DNA of 64,000 nucleotides from Sphingomonas ginsenosidimutans (GCF_002374835.1 NZ_NWVD01000003.1:248001-312000); one strand, 5' to 3'; positions 8,084-16,872 are shown, numbered from the stretch's first letter. Notes: generated by a model from the sequence alone, not told the origin. A program made the numbers and translations.

Positions 8084-9082
8084 ATGGCGACCCTGGGCGA
8101 TTGGCTGGAACCGCATCCGACCGGAATCTACGTCCGCCCCGCCGACGCCTGGGTCGATCCCTCCACCCCGCAGCCGCGCGCGTTGGTCACGCACGGCCAT
8201 GCCGATCACGCGCGCGGCGGGCATGGCGCGGTATGGGCGACGCCGGAGACGCTGGCGATTATGGCGGCGCGCTACGGCCCGCAGGCGGGCGTGCCGGTCG
8301 GCTATGGCGAGACGATCCGGCTGGGTGAGGTGGAGGTGGGCTACGTCCCCGCCGGCCATGTGCTGGGATCGGCGCAGATCGTGCTGACCCATCGCGGCGA
8401 ACGGGTGGTGGTGTCGGGCGACTACAAGCGCCGCCCCGACCCCACCTGCGCCGCGTTCGAGCCGGTGGCGTGCGACGTTTTCATCACCGAAGCGACGTTC
8501 GGCCTGCCGGTGTTCCGCCACCCGGACACGGGGGACGAGATCGACAAGCTGGTCGCGCGGCTCCACGCCAATCCGACACGCTGCGTGCTGGTCGGCGCCT
8601 ATGCGCTGGGCAAGGCGCAGCGCGTGATCGCGGAGCTGCGCGCGCGCGGCCATGACGCGCCGATCTATATTCACGGCGCGCTCCAGCGCCTGTGCGATCT
8701 CTACGCGGACCTGGGCGTATCGCTGGGCGAGCTGATCCCGGTGGCGGGCGTGCCCAAGGCGGCGATGGCGGGGTATGTGGTGATGTGCCCGCCCTCCGCC
8801 CTCAACGACCGCTGGTCGCGGCGGCTGCCCGATCCGATCACCGCGATGGCATCGGGCTGGATGCGGGTGCGCCAGCGCGCGCGGCAGAAGAATGTCGAGT
8901 TGCCGCTGATTCTGTCCGACCATGCCGACTGGGACGAGCTGACCGCGACGCTGGAGGAGATCGCGCCGAAGGAGGTGTGGGTCACCCACGGGCGCGAGGA
9001 GGCGCTGGTCCATTGGTGCATGACGCGCCAGATCCGCGCCCGCGCGCTGGCGCTGGCGGGGTTCGAGGACGAGGACGACTGA
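8084..9082 (+). CDS. Ligase-associated DNA-damage-response exonuclease (MBL fold)
   Basis: A 332-residue metallo-beta-lactamase-fold nuclease related to the mRNA 3'-end-processing (CPSF/SNM1) exonucleases. The metal-binding signature THGHADHARGG is near residue 37, VVVSGDYK supplies another ligand region, and LSDHADWDEL and VTHGREEALVHW lie toward the C-terminus. An AAAGG lies ahead of the ATG at 8084. It is the partner of the divergent helicase at 5461-7872. In many genomes the ATP-dependent ligase follows this gene directly; here the next gene is a peptidase, so the ligase must be elsewhere or absent. Confidence 0.9.
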   Translation: MATLGDWLEPHPTGIYVRPADAWVDPSTPQPRALVTHGHADHARGGHGAVWATPETLAIMAARYGPQAGVPVGYGETIRLGEVEVGYVPAGHVLGSAQIVLTHRGERVVVSGDYKRRPDPTCAAFEPVACDVFITEATFGLPVFRHPDTGDEIDKLVARLHANPTRCVLVGAYALGKAQRVIAELRARGHDAPIYIHGALQRLCDLYADLGVSLGELIPVAGVPKAAMAGYVVMCPPSALNDRWSRRLPDPITAMASGWMRVRQRARQKNVELPLILSDHADWDELTATLEEIAPKEVWVTHGREEALVHWCMTRQIRARALALAGFEDEDD

Positions 9083-9225
9083 GCCGGTCGGCGACGTCCG
9101 CCGCCGCATCGACGGTCGCGTCCACGGCCCGACTGTTGCCTGATCGTGGCGGATGACACACAACTTGCGCATGGCCCACGCCGCCGATTAGATCAGCGAC
9201 CCTGACCGATCGAAGGATGTCTTTC

Positions 9226-10866
9226 ATGCGTTTGCGCCTTGCCGCCGGGTTGTTGTTGGCCACTTCCACGATCGCGGCGGCGCAGGATCGCTCCGCGCCC
9301 GCCGGCAAGCCTTCCCGCGCCGCGGAGAAGACCGCCGCGGAGGCGCAGAAGGACGCGGTGGAGGCGGGCACCGCGGTCGCCCCGGTGGAGGAGCGCGAGG
9401 AACGGTCGAAGGGCGCGGTGACGGTCGCGGGACGGCGGCTGCCCTATACCGCGACCGCCGGGACGCTGACGCTGCGCGATACGGAGGGAAAGCCGACTGC
9501 GTCGATGTTCTACACCGCCTATACGCTCGACGGCACGCAGCCGGGCACCAAACGCCCGATCACCTTCTTCTACAACGGCGGGCCGGGCAGCCCGACGTTC
9601 TGGCTGCACATGGGGTCGTTCGCCCCGGTTCGGCTCAAGACCGGCAACCCCGAATTCATCCGCCCCGCGCCCTATGACTTCGGGCCGAATCCCTACACGC
9701 TGCTCGACAAGACCGACATGGTGTTCCTGGACGCGATCGGCGCGGGCTATTCGCGCCCGCTGGGGGATATGAAGCCCGCGGCCTTCTATGGCGTGGACGA
9801 GGATGCCGACGCCTTCGCCAAGGCGATCCTTCGCTACGCCACCAAGTTCGGGCGGTGGAACAGCCCCAAGTTCCTGTTCGGCGAAAGCTACGGCACGCTG
9901 CGTTCCGGCGCGCTGGCCTATCAGTTGCAGGACCGCGGCATGGCGCTGAACGGCGTGGTGCTGCTCAGCTCGATCATGAACTACGGCTATCGTCAGCCGG
10001 GGCTGGACCAGGTCTATCTCAACTATCTGCCCAGCTATGCCGCCACTGCCTGGTATCACAACCGCCTCGTCAACCGCCCGGCGGACGTCGCGACGGTGGT
10101 GCAGCAGGCGCGCGAGTTCGCGACCGGGCCGTACATGTCGGCGCTGGCCAAGGGGCAGAACATCTCCGATGCGGAACGCGACCAGGTGGCGGAGGGGATA
10201 AGCCGGCTGATCGGCTTGTCGCCCGATTTCATCAAACGCGCGAACCTGCGCATCGATTTGCCGCGCTTCCAGAAGGAATTGCTGCGCGGCACGCGCCAGA
10301 CGGTCGGCCGGTTCGATTCGCGCTACACCGGCACCGACAGCGATGCCGCCGGCGAGCGGCCGGAAACCGACGTGTCGTCGGACGCGATCTCGGGCGCGTT
10401 CATCGCCACGTTCAACGATTATACGACCCACACCTTAGGGTATAAGACCGACATGCCCTACCGCCTGTCGGCGCGCGACGCCGCGGGGTGGACGTGGAAC
10501 TGGAAGCATGACGCCCCCAATCGCATGGGGCAGCAGAACAACCCCAATACCGCGATCGACCTGGCCGCCGCGATGCGCGCCAACCCGTACCTGCAGGTGC
10601 TGTCGATGAACGGCTGGTACGACATGGCCACCCCGTTCTTCGGGACCGAGAACGACCTTGGCCACATGATGCTGGAACCGGGGCAGCGCGCGAACCTGCG
10701 CTTCGTCTATTATCCCGCCGGTCACATGACATATCTGAACCCGGAGGCGCTGGTGGCGATGAAGCGCGACCTGTCCGACTGGTACGACCGCGCGGTCGCG
10801 GTCGCGCGCTCGGGCACGCCGCCGGTCGCGCCGTCGATCGCGGCGGCGGGGCCGACGCCGAATTGA
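9226..10866 (+). CDS. Secreted S10-family serine carboxypeptidase
   Basis: A serine carboxypeptidase of the alpha/beta-hydrolase fold, 546 residues with a signal peptide (MRLRLAAGLLLATSTIAAAQ). The start at 9226 is decided by GAAGGA at 9212-9217, which gives normal spacing to 9226 but none to an in-frame ATG at 9217. Family motifs are the oxyanion-hole segment FYNGGPGSPTFW, the nucleophile serine in FGESYGT, and Asp and His candidates in NGWYDMATP and PAGHMTYL. A charged Ala/Lys-rich linker follows the signal peptide. It probably trims peptides in the periplasm or outside the cell. It appears to be a single-gene unit, convergent with rpoN. Confidence 0.9.
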   Translation: MRLRLAAGLLLATSTIAAAQDRSAPAGKPSRAAEKTAAEAQKDAVEAGTAVAPVEEREERSKGAVTVAGRRLPYTATAGTLTLRDTEGKPTASMFYTAYTLDGTQPGTKRPITFFYNGGPGSPTFWLHMGSFAPVRLKTGNPEFIRPAPYDFGPNPYTLLDKTDMVFLDAIGAGYSRPLGDMKPAAFYGVDEDADAFAKAILRYATKFGRWNSPKFLFGESYGTLRSGALAYQLQDRGMALNGVVLLSSIMNYGYRQPGLDQVYLNYLPSYAATAWYHNRLVNRPADVATVVQQAREFATGPYMSALAKGQNISDAERDQVAEGISRLIGLSPDFIKRANLRIDLPRFQKELLRGTRQTVGRFDSRYTGTDSDAAGERPETDVSSDAISGAFIATFNDYTTHTLGYKTDMPYRLSARDAAGWTWNWKHDAPNRMGQQNNPNTAIDLAAAMRANPYLQVLSMNGWYDMATPFFGTENDLGHMMLEPGQRANLRFVYYPAGHMTYLNPEALVAMKRDLSDWYDRAVAVARSGTPPVAPSIAAAGPTPN

Positions 10867-10887
10867 TTACCCGTCGCCCCGTATCGA

Positions 10888-10970
10888 GTCGCCCCAGCGA
10901 AGGCTGGGGCCTCCCCGTGATGACCGACATCCTTTGCCGCGTAAGATCCCAGCCTTTGCTGGGATGACGG
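10888..10970. repeat. Paired CCCAGC-type palindromes, family B copy 1
   Basis: Two short palindromes face each other: CCCCAGC-gaag-GCTGGGG (10892-10909) and an ATCCCAGC...GCTGGGAT hairpin (10946-10965). Each is flanked by GTCGC or GATGACGG, so the whole unit is an inverted pair. It lies exactly between the converging ends of the S10 peptidase gene and rpoN. A second unit with the same design lies at 38031-38114, also between converging genes. It may act as a bidirectional transcription stop, but no T-run is present. Confidence 0.75.
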
Positions 10971-10984
10971 TCGTTCGGGAAGCG

Positions 10985-12463
10985 CTACGCCCCCTGCAAC
11001 GCCTTCGCCCGGCGCCGCTGCACAGAGCTGCCGATCCCCATCGCCTCGCGATATTTCGCCACCGTGCGCCGCGCGATGCCGAAGCCCTTGGCGTTCAGCA
11101 TCTCCACCAGCGTATCGTCGGACAGGATCGTGTCGCCCTCGCTCGCGATCAGCGCGCGGATCGCGCTCTTGACCGCTTCGGCCGACACCGCATCGCCGCC
11201 GTCCGCCGCCTGGATCGCGGAGGTGAAGAAATATTTCAGCTCGAACAACCCGCGCGCGCAGCTGAGATATTTGTTGCTGGTGACGCGGCTGACGGTCGAT
11301 TCGTGCATCTCGATCGCCTCGGCCACCTGCCGCAGCGTCAGCGGCTTGAGATGCGCGACGCCTTTCAGGAAGAACGCCTCCTGCTGCTTCACGATCTCGG
11401 TCGCGACGCGGATGATCGTGCGCTGCCGCTGGTCCAGCGCCTTGACCAGCCAGTTGGCGCTGGCCAGCTTCTCGGCCAGCCATGCCTTGCTGCCCTTGTC
11501 CTGCGGCCCCGCCGACAATTCGCCGTAATAGCGCCGGTTGACTAGCACGCGCGGCAGCGTCGCGCTGTTCATCTCGATCGCCCAGCCGTCGCGCGTGCGC
11601 ACCACCGTCAGGTCGGGGATCACCGGCATCGGCGCGTCCCCGCCGAAGCGGCAGCCCGGCTTGGGATCATAGCCGCGCAATTCGCGGATCATGTCGGCCA
11701 GATCCTCGTCATCGACCCCGCACAGCCGCTTGAGCCGCGGCAGGTCGCCGCGTGCCAGCCAGTCGAGATGGTCGATCAGCCGCGCCATGCACGGGTCGTA
11801 GCGGTCGGCCTCGCGCGCCTGGATCGCCAGGCATTCGGCCAGGTCGCGCGCGCCCACCCCGGTCGGCTCGAAGCGCTGGATGCCGGCCAGCACCGTCTCG
11901 ACATGGCGCAGCGGCACGCCCAGCCGCTGCGAGATATCGATCAGGTCGGCGCGCAGATAGCCGGCCTCGTCGATCTGATCGATCAGCGCGCGCGCGATCA
12001 GCAGGTCGGCGCCCGCGAACGCCGCCCCGGCCTGCGCCAGCAGCACGTCGGCCAAGCTTTCGCTGGTGTCGGCGAAGCTGTCGAAATCCACCGCCTCGCC
12101 CGATGCCGATCCGCTGCCGGTCGCCCCGGCGGACGGGCCGGCGTGGTCGCCCGGCCCGTCGTCGAACCGTTCGGCGGCGATATCGACGTCCAGCGATTCG
12201 CCCGCGCCCTCGCCGGCCATCACCAGTTCGTCCGCGCCCGCCGGCTCGTCGCGCGCGGGGGCGGGCGCATCCGCCGGAGCGGTGGCGGGGGCGTCGCCGG
12301 CCGCGGGGGCGGTCTCCAGCAGCGGGTTCTTCTCGATCTCCTCGGCGATCACCCCCTCGATCTCGAGGTTGGACAGCGTCAGCAGTTTGATCGCCTGCTG
12401 CAGCTGCGGCGTCATCACCAGCGATTGCGACTGGCGCAGGTCGAGGCGCGGCGCGAGGCTCAT
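10985..12463 (-). CDS. rpoN: RNA polymerase sigma-54 factor
   Basis: A 492-residue sigma-54. Region I is the N-terminal Gln/Leu-rich segment (LRQSQSLVMTPQLQQA, then EEIEKNPLLE). A long acidic, Ala/Pro-rich region II follows (about residues 55-130). Region III contains the core-binding and helix-turn-helix segments and ends with the RpoN box ARRTVAKYREAMGI, which reads the -24 element. It is the last gene of rnd-lptC-lptA-lptB-rpoN, 42 nt after lptB. The hpf and ptsN genes that often follow rpoN are not here. A perfect target promoter precedes glnK at 19579-19593. Confidence 0.97.
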   Translation of the reverse strand: MSLAPRLDLRQSQSLVMTPQLQQAIKLLTLSNLEIEGVIAEEIEKNPLLETAPAAGDAPATAPADAPAPARDEPAGADELVMAGEGAGESLDVDIAAERFDDGPGDHAGPSAGATGSGSASGEAVDFDSFADTSESLADVLLAQAGAAFAGADLLIARALIDQIDEAGYLRADLIDISQRLGVPLRHVETVLAGIQRFEPTGVGARDLAECLAIQAREADRYDPCMARLIDHLDWLARGDLPRLKRLCGVDDEDLADMIRELRGYDPKPGCRFGGDAPMPVIPDLTVVRTRDGWAIEMNSATLPRVLVNRRYYGELSAGPQDKGSKAWLAEKLASANWLVKALDQRQRTIIRVATEIVKQQEAFFLKGVAHLKPLTLRQVAEAIEMHESTVSRVTSNKYLSCARGLFELKYFFTSAIQAADGGDAVSAEAVKSAIRALIASEGDTILSDDTLVEMLNAKGFGIARRTVAKYREAMGIGSSVQRRRAKALQGA

Positions 12464-12505
12464 GCGGGGCGGGGGCTGTGGGAGGCGAGCGGCCGGGCCA
12501 TGCGG

Positions 12506-13285
12506 CTAGAGCGTGAAGCCCTCGCCCAGGTACAAGCGGCGCACGTTCTCGTCGCGGACCAGCTCGTCCGGGCTGCCGGTGAACAGTACCTTGCCGTCGT
12601 AGATGATGTAGCCGCGGTCGACGATGTCCAGCGTCTCGCGCACATTGTGGTCGGTGATGAGCACGCCGATCCCGCGCTCCTTCAGCTGGCACACCAGGTC
12701 GCGGATGTCCGCGATCGAGATCGGGTCGATTCCCGCGAACGGTTCGTCCAGCAGCATGATCGACGGATCGGCGGCCAGCGCGCGCGCGATCTCGGCGCGG
12801 CGACGCTCGCCGCCCGACAGCGCCATTGCCGGCGCATCGCGCAGCCGCGTCAGCCCGAATTCGCCCAGCAGCTTCTCCAGCTTCTCGGCGCGCGCCGCCG
12901 CATCCGGCTCGGCCAGTTCGAGCACGGTCAGGATGTTCTTCTCGATCGTCAGCCCGCGGAAGATCGACGTTTCCTGTGGCAGATAGCCAAGGCCGAGGAT
13001 CGCGCGGCGGTACATCGGCAGGCCGGTGATATCGTGCCCGTCCAGCATGATGCGGCCCGAATCGGGCTTCACCAGCCCCATCACCGAATAGAAACAGGTC
13101 GTCTTGCCCGCGCCATTGGGGCCGAGCAGTCCTATCACCTCGCCGCGCCCGACCGATACCGACACGTCGGTCAGCACGACGCGCTTGTCATAGCTCTTGG
13201 CGATCGACACCACCTGCAGCCCGTCCGCGACGGGCGCCTCGTGGATCGCCTCGACCTGATCGAGCGGGGTGGTCATCACATCCAT
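12506..13285 (-). CDS. lptB: LPS export ABC transporter ATP-binding protein
   Basis: A 259-residue ABC ATPase that powers lipopolysaccharide extraction from the inner membrane as the LptB2FGC complex. It has Walker A GPNGAGKTT, Q-loop YLPQETSIF, signature LSGGERRR, Walker B IMLLDEPFAGID, and an H-loop in ITDHNVRET. The C-terminus LGEGFTL is typical of LptB. The gene follows lptA after 121 nt and precedes rpoN, the standard alphaproteobacterial order. The short N-terminal extension before SIAKSYDK resembles other sphingomonad LptB proteins. Confidence 0.97.
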   Translation of the reverse strand: MDVMTTPLDQVEAIHEAPVADGLQVVSIAKSYDKRVVLTDVSVSVGRGEVIGLLGPNGAGKTTCFYSVMGLVKPDSGRIMLDGHDITGLPMYRRAILGLGYLPQETSIFRGLTIEKNILTVLELAEPDAAARAEKLEKLLGEFGLTRLRDAPAMALSGGERRRAEIARALAADPSIMLLDEPFAGIDPISIADIRDLVCQLKERGIGVLITDHNVRETLDIVDRGYIIYDGKVLFTGSPDELVRDENVRRLYLGEGFTL

Positions 13286-13406
13286 CGGCGTACGGCCTCA
13301 CGTCACAACGGGCGGCGGCGTGCGGGCACGGCGCCTTGGCAGGATTCATGCATGATGGCGCGCGCGCGGCATAGCCCCGACGTGCCGTACCGCGCCGTCT
13401 TGCCGG

Positions 13407-13940
13407 TCAGTTGTTGCGTTTGGGCACCGCGAACGTGCCGGTGACCCGCCCGTTGGGGGCCGGCTGGACGCCGTTCGCGCCGCTGCCCCCGCCCGCGACC
13501 GACGATCCGTCGATCACCGCGCGCCCCGAATCGAGGTTGATGGTCAGCCGCCCGCCGTTGACCGTGCTGCCGCCCTGCGTCAGCCGCACTGCGCCCAGCA
13601 TGGTGATAATGCGGCGGTTGAGGTCATAGACCGCGAACTGGCTGCGCGCGGTCTGGTCCGGGCGGATCACCGTCACCCCGCCGCTGGCGTCCATGCGCGA
13701 GATCTGCGGATTCCCGCCCTCGATCTGCCCGGTGTAGGTCAGCACGATACGCTGTGCGCGCAGCGTCATTTCCGCCTGCTGGACCTGAACGTTGCCCGCG
13801 AAGACCGCGCGGTTGGCGCGATCCTGCAACTCGATATGGTCCGCCGCGACGTTGACCGGCGCGTTGGTGTCGTGGCGCGTCTGCGCCGTGGCCGGCGCCG
13901 CAGCAGCGAGCGCGAGGATCAGGAAGGCGGCGTGGCGCAT
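13407..13940 (-). CDS. lptA: Periplasmic LPS-bridge protein LptA
   Basis: A 177-residue LptA/OstA-type protein with a signal peptide (MRHAAFLILALAAAAPATAQ). The beta-jellyroll OstA domain carries the characteristic start APVNVAADHIELQDRANRAV, shown here across residues 27-46, and the repeated strands VFAGNVQVQQAEMTL and VTGTFAVPKR. It forms the periplasmic bridge that carries lipopolysaccharide to the outer membrane. It is 6 nt downstream of lptC and ahead of lptB. The C-terminal Gly/Asn-rich segment (GGGSGANGVQPAPNG) looks like a flexible linker. Confidence 0.92.
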   Translation of the reverse strand: MRHAAFLILALAAAAPATAQTRHDTNAPVNVAADHIELQDRANRAVFAGNVQVQQAEMTLRAQRIVLTYTGQIEGGNPQISRMDASGGVTVIRPDQTARSQFAVYDLNRRIITMLGAVRLTQGGSTVNGGRLTINLDSGRAVIDGSSVAGGGSGANGVQPAPNGRVTGTFAVPKRNN

Positions 13941-13946
13941 GGCGGG

Positions 13947-14585
13947 CTATTTCGTCGCTCGCGGGTCGATCCGCAAGCGCGCATTGCCGTCCAGCCGCAC
14001 GGTACGCGATTCGAGGTCCGCGCGCATCGAATTGGCGCTGAACGTGCCCTGGCGCACGGTGCCGGTCACCGCGCCGGTCGATTGCAGTTGGCGAGTCTTC
14101 AGGTCGACGACCGCATCCTGCGTGTCGAGCGCGTAATTGTTCGGCCCGCGCACCGCGATCGGCCCGTCCACCTTCACCTGTTCGGTGTCCATGTCGTAGC
14201 GGCCCGACGGCGCCTTCACCGTCGCGGGGCCGTCCGACAGGCGGATCGCGGCGGCCAGGTCCTGGATGCGCACGATCGGTTCGGCGGAGCTTTTCTGCAC
14301 CGCGGAGCCGGCGTCCAGCTCGAACGGCTGCCCCTTGCCATCGGTGCCGCGATAGCGCGCGGCCTCGATCTTCATCCGTTCCTTGGCCACCTCGACCTTG
14401 TTCTTGTCGAGCACGAACGACGATTCGCCCCCCATCGTCAGCGGGGCGAGCACCAGGAACGCGGCCAGCACGCCGATCGACACCGGCAGCAGCCAGTTGG
14501 CGGTGGCGATCACATGGTCGTGCCGCCCGCCGGGCAGCGCCCAGCGTTGCCGCGCCGACCGCGATCGCGCCGCCACGTCAGACAT
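13947..14585 (-). CDS. lptC: LPS export protein LptC
   Basis: A 212-residue bitopic inner-membrane protein with one transmembrane helix (LLPVSIGVLAAFLVLAPLTM, about residues 32-51) and a periplasmic LptC/OstA-like beta-jellyroll. It hands lipopolysaccharide from LptB2FG to LptA. The start at 14585 is chosen because it gives the short cytoplasmic tail expected for LptC and overlaps the rnd stop by 8 nt (ATGTCTGA), a typical coupled arrangement; a longer frame upstream lies inside rnd. Sequence conservation in LptC is low, and the call leans on gene order. Confidence 0.9.
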   Translation of the reverse strand: MSDVAARSRSARQRWALPGGRHDHVIATANWLLPVSIGVLAAFLVLAPLTMGGESSFVLDKNKVEVAKERMKIEAARYRGTDGKGQPFELDAGSAVQKSSAEPIVRIQDLAAAIRLSDGPATVKAPSGRYDMDTEQVKVDGPIAVRGPNNYALDTQDAVVDLKTRQLQSTGAVTGTVRQGTFSANSMRADLESRTVRLDGNARLRIDPRATK

Positions 14586-15198
14586 GCGCGAAGATGTCCG
14601 TCTCCGGCCAGCCGGCCAGATCCAGTTCCGCGCGCGCCGGCAGGAAATCGAAACAGGCCTGCGCCAGCGCGGTCCGCCCCTCGCGCGACAGCCGCCGGTC
14701 CAGTTCCTCGCGCAGGCGATGGAGGTAGCGGACGTCCGACGCGGCATAGTCGCGCTGCGCCTCCGACAGGTCCGGGCCGCCCCAGTCGGACGATTGCTGC
14801 TGCTTGGAAATGTCCTGCCCCAGCAACTCGCGCACCAGCTCCTTCAGCCCGTGGCGATCGGTGTAGGTGCGCACCAGCCGCGACGCGATCTTGGTGCAAT
14901 AGACCGGCGCGGCGACGACGCCCAGGTAGTGGCGGATCGCGGCGATATCGAATCGGCCGAAATGGTACAGCTTCAACCGCCCCGGATCGGCCAGGACCGC
15001 GCGCAGCACCGGCGCGGCATAATCGCTGCCGGGGCCGAAGCGCACCAGATGCTCGTCGCCAAGCCCGTCGGACAGCTGGACCAAGCACAGCCGGTCGCGC
15101 GGGGTGATCAGCCCCATCGTCTCGGTATCCACCGCGATCGCGGCGCCGGGGGCGAACACGTCGCCCGGCAGGTCTTCTTCGTGAAAAAATACGGCCAT
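14578..15198 (-). CDS. rnd: Ribonuclease D (catalytic domain only)
   Basis: A 206-residue DEDDy-type 3'-5' exoribonuclease. Exo motifs are IAVDTETMGL (Exo I), YHFGRFDIAAI (Exo II) and YAASDVRYLHRL (Exo III, with the catalytic Tyr and Asp). It acts in tRNA and stable RNA 3' trimming. It lacks the HRDC domains of E. coli RNase D, which is usual for the short alphaproteobacterial form. It is the first gene of the lpt-rpoN cluster and its stop overlaps lptC. The position next to lptC is conserved and does not itself imply a role in LPS export. Confidence 0.93.
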   Translation of the reverse strand: MAVFFHEEDLPGDVFAPGAAIAVDTETMGLITPRDRLCLVQLSDGLGDEHLVRFGPGSDYAAPVLRAVLADPGRLKLYHFGRFDIAAIRHYLGVVAAPVYCTKIASRLVRTYTDRHGLKELVRELLGQDISKQQQSSDWGGPDLSEAQRDYAASDVRYLHRLREELDRRLSREGRTALAQACFDFLPARAELDLAGWPETDIFAHV

Positions 15199-15499
15199 GA
15201 TCGCGCTCTAGCGGGGCCGGGCGCGCGGCTCAACGTTTCACGTCACCGGCGGCGCGATTGCGGCATGAGCGGGGCGGGGCCGGTGCGACGTGCGATGAAT
15301 TGTGCCCAAGTTGCGATCGTTGCGACCAAAATCGACGTCCGGACACGAAAAGATGCGCAAAACGATTCGCCGGGCGTGATCGGATCGGCTATGGATAGGA
15401 TGAGGCGCGATTGTCATCTGCGCCCGGGGAGCCGCGTTCGCCGTCCTGCGCGTGGCCTCGATGCAATCGTTCGGGCGGACCGGGAAGACGAACAGGGTT
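15199..15499. promoter_or_regulatory. Shared 5' region of rnd and the cold-shock gene
   Basis: A 301-bp divergent gap with no convincing ORF. It holds an imperfect direct repeat GTTGCGATCGTTGCGACC at 15310-15327 and AT-richer sequence (AAAAGATGCGCAAAACG) around 15350. Long structured leaders are common before cold-shock genes, so a post-transcriptional element is possible. No promoter could be placed with confidence. Confidence 0.35.
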
Positions 15500-16336
15500 A
15501 TGGGTTACGACAAGGGCGGCCGCGGCAATCGCGGCGGGCGTGGGCGCGACAAGCGCGATGGTTTCGGCGGCGGCAGTGACGATTTCGGCGGCGGCGGTGG
15601 CTTCGGCGGCGGCGGTTTCGGTTATGAGGACCGCGGCGGCTTCGGCGGCGGCGGTGGTGGTCGCAGCTTCGGCGGCGGCGGCGGTGGTTTCGGTGGCGGC
15701 GGCTTCGGCGGTGGCGGTGGCGGCGGCGGTGGTCGCGGCTTCGGTGGTGGCGGCAGCGGCGGCGGTTTCGGCGGCGGTGGCCGCGGGATGCCCCCGCAGG
15801 TCGTCGGCGAAGGCACCGGCGTGGTCAAGTTCTTCAACGGCCAGAAGGGCTTCGGCTTCATTGTCCGCGACGACGGTGGTGAGGACGTGTTCGTCCACAT
15901 CTCCGCCGTGGAGCAGGCCGGCCTGACCGGCCTGGCCGAGGGGCAGCCGCTCGGCTTCACCTTGGTCGATCGCGGCGGCCGCATCTCGGCCACTGATCTC
16001 AAGATCGACGGCGAGCCGATGGCGGTGCAGGAACGCGCGCCCCGCGACGGCGGCTTCGGCGGCGGCGATCGTGGTCCGCGCGCCGGCGGTGCCGGTGGTG
16101 CCCCACAGCGTCAGCTGACCGGTGAGAAGGCGACCGGCACGGTCAAGTTCTTCAATGCGATGAAGGGCTTCGGCTTTATCCAGCGCGACGACGGGCAGCC
16201 TGATGCGTTCGTCCACATCTCCGCCGTCGAGCGTGCGGGGATGCCGACCCTGAACGAGGGCGACCGCCTCAGCTTCGAGATCGAAGTCGATCGTCGCGGC
16301 AAATATGCGGCGGTGAACCTCGAAACGGGCAGCTGA
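15500..16336 (+). CDS. Tandem cold-shock-domain protein with glycine-rich N-terminus
   Basis: A 278-residue nucleic-acid-binding protein. Residues 1-22 are basic (GRGNRGGRGRDKR). About residues 25-95 are a low-complexity tract of FGGGG, GGGRGFG and GGGFGG units. The first cold-shock domain has the RNP motif KGFGFIV and VFVHISAV. A short Arg/Gly linker leads to the second domain (TGTVKFFNAMKGFGFIQ, AFVHISAV). The start is placed at the ATG at 15500, just before the basic segment; an in-frame GTG at 15452 would add 16 residues. Tandem cold-shock proteins are known in alphaproteobacteria; the long Gly-rich arm is unusual and suggests RNA condensation or chaperoning (inferred). Confidence 0.88.
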   Translation: MGYDKGGRGNRGGRGRDKRDGFGGGSDDFGGGGGFGGGGFGYEDRGGFGGGGGGRSFGGGGGGFGGGGFGGGGGGGGGRGFGGGGSGGGFGGGGRGMPPQVVGEGTGVVKFFNGQKGFGFIVRDDGGEDVFVHISAVEQAGLTGLAEGQPLGFTLVDRGGRISATDLKIDGEPMAVQERAPRDGGFGGGDRGPRAGGAGGAPQRQLTGEKATGTVKFFNAMKGFGFIQRDDGQPDAFVHISAVERAGMPTLNEGDRLSFEIEVDRRGKYAAVNLETGS

Positions 16337-16360
16337 TCGCTTCCTGACCGACGTTGATCG

Positions 16361-16409
16361 AACGACGGCCCGTCCGGCACCCGCCGGGCGGGCCGTTGTC
16401 GTTCTTGCC
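16361..16409 (+). terminator. Rho-independent terminator after the cold-shock gene
   Basis: A 14-bp stem (16365-16378 with 16383-16396, one G-U pair, loop ACCC) is followed by the T-rich TTGTCGTTCTT. It begins 29 nt after the stop of the cold-shock gene. Confidence 0.8.
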
Positions 16410-16478
16410 TGCGGCGTTTGTCTCCATGCGCACCGTCATCTGCCGACGATGCCATGACCGGCGCGATGACCCTCCCGT

Positions 16479-16500
16479 CATGCCGGATGGGTTCCGGCGT
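16479..16500. repeat. Short palindrome, family C-like
   Basis: CATGCCGGA-tggg-TTCCGGCGT forms a small hairpin. It resembles the GTTCCGGCG arm at 23821-23852 and the CATGCCGGA/TTCCGGCAT pair at 42811-42862. It lies in the 576-bp gap between the cold-shock gene and the cyclotransferase gene, which otherwise has no supported ORF. Confidence 0.5.
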
Positions 16501-16665
16501 CCATACTGCCGCGTTCGCGCGCGCCGGCCGGGTCGCGGGACCGCACAGCTCGCACCTCGGCGACCGCGATTCATCCCTACGCCGACGATCCGTCCGTCGA
16601 CCGGCAGCGGCGGCTACGGGACTCGACGCTGATTCCCGCGCCACGCGGCGGCGGGGCATCGATCT

Positions 16666-16872
16666 CGCGCAGAGCCGCGGAGACGCACGGAATGGCGTGC
16701 TGCCACCGGCGTGTCGTTGTCACCATCATGTCGTCGAGGACGGGTGCCTGGCGCCGGGCATCTTGCCGGTCGCTCCCGTCACTGCCCGCGGCGGGGCGCT
16801 GGATCAACGTTGCGGCGGCGCTCGCATCGGCGGTCCCGACCGCCACCAGCGCTTCGCGCCTCCGCGTGAACC
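16666..16872. repeat. Dispersed inverted-repeat element, family A copy 2
   Basis: The left arm CGCGCAGAGCCGCGGAGAC (from 16666) and the right arm TTCGCGCCTCCGCGTGAACC (16853-16872) are diverged relatives of the copy 1 arms; the right arm shares CTCCGCGTGAACC exactly. The 165-bp centre differs from copy 1 and codes for nothing recognisable. Confidence 0.55.

Noticed and set aside
5008..8328. A 1,106-codon plus-strand open frame across the protease and helicase genes
   Set aside because: It has the same shadow composition (Gln, Arg, His, Asp) and no domains; the minus-strand genes carry clear motifs.
15540..15790. Tandem GGCGGCGG-type DNA repeats that could pass for a satellite or CRISPR-like array
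   Set aside because: They are in frame and encode the Gly/Phe arm of the cold-shock protein; units vary in length and have no spacer structure.
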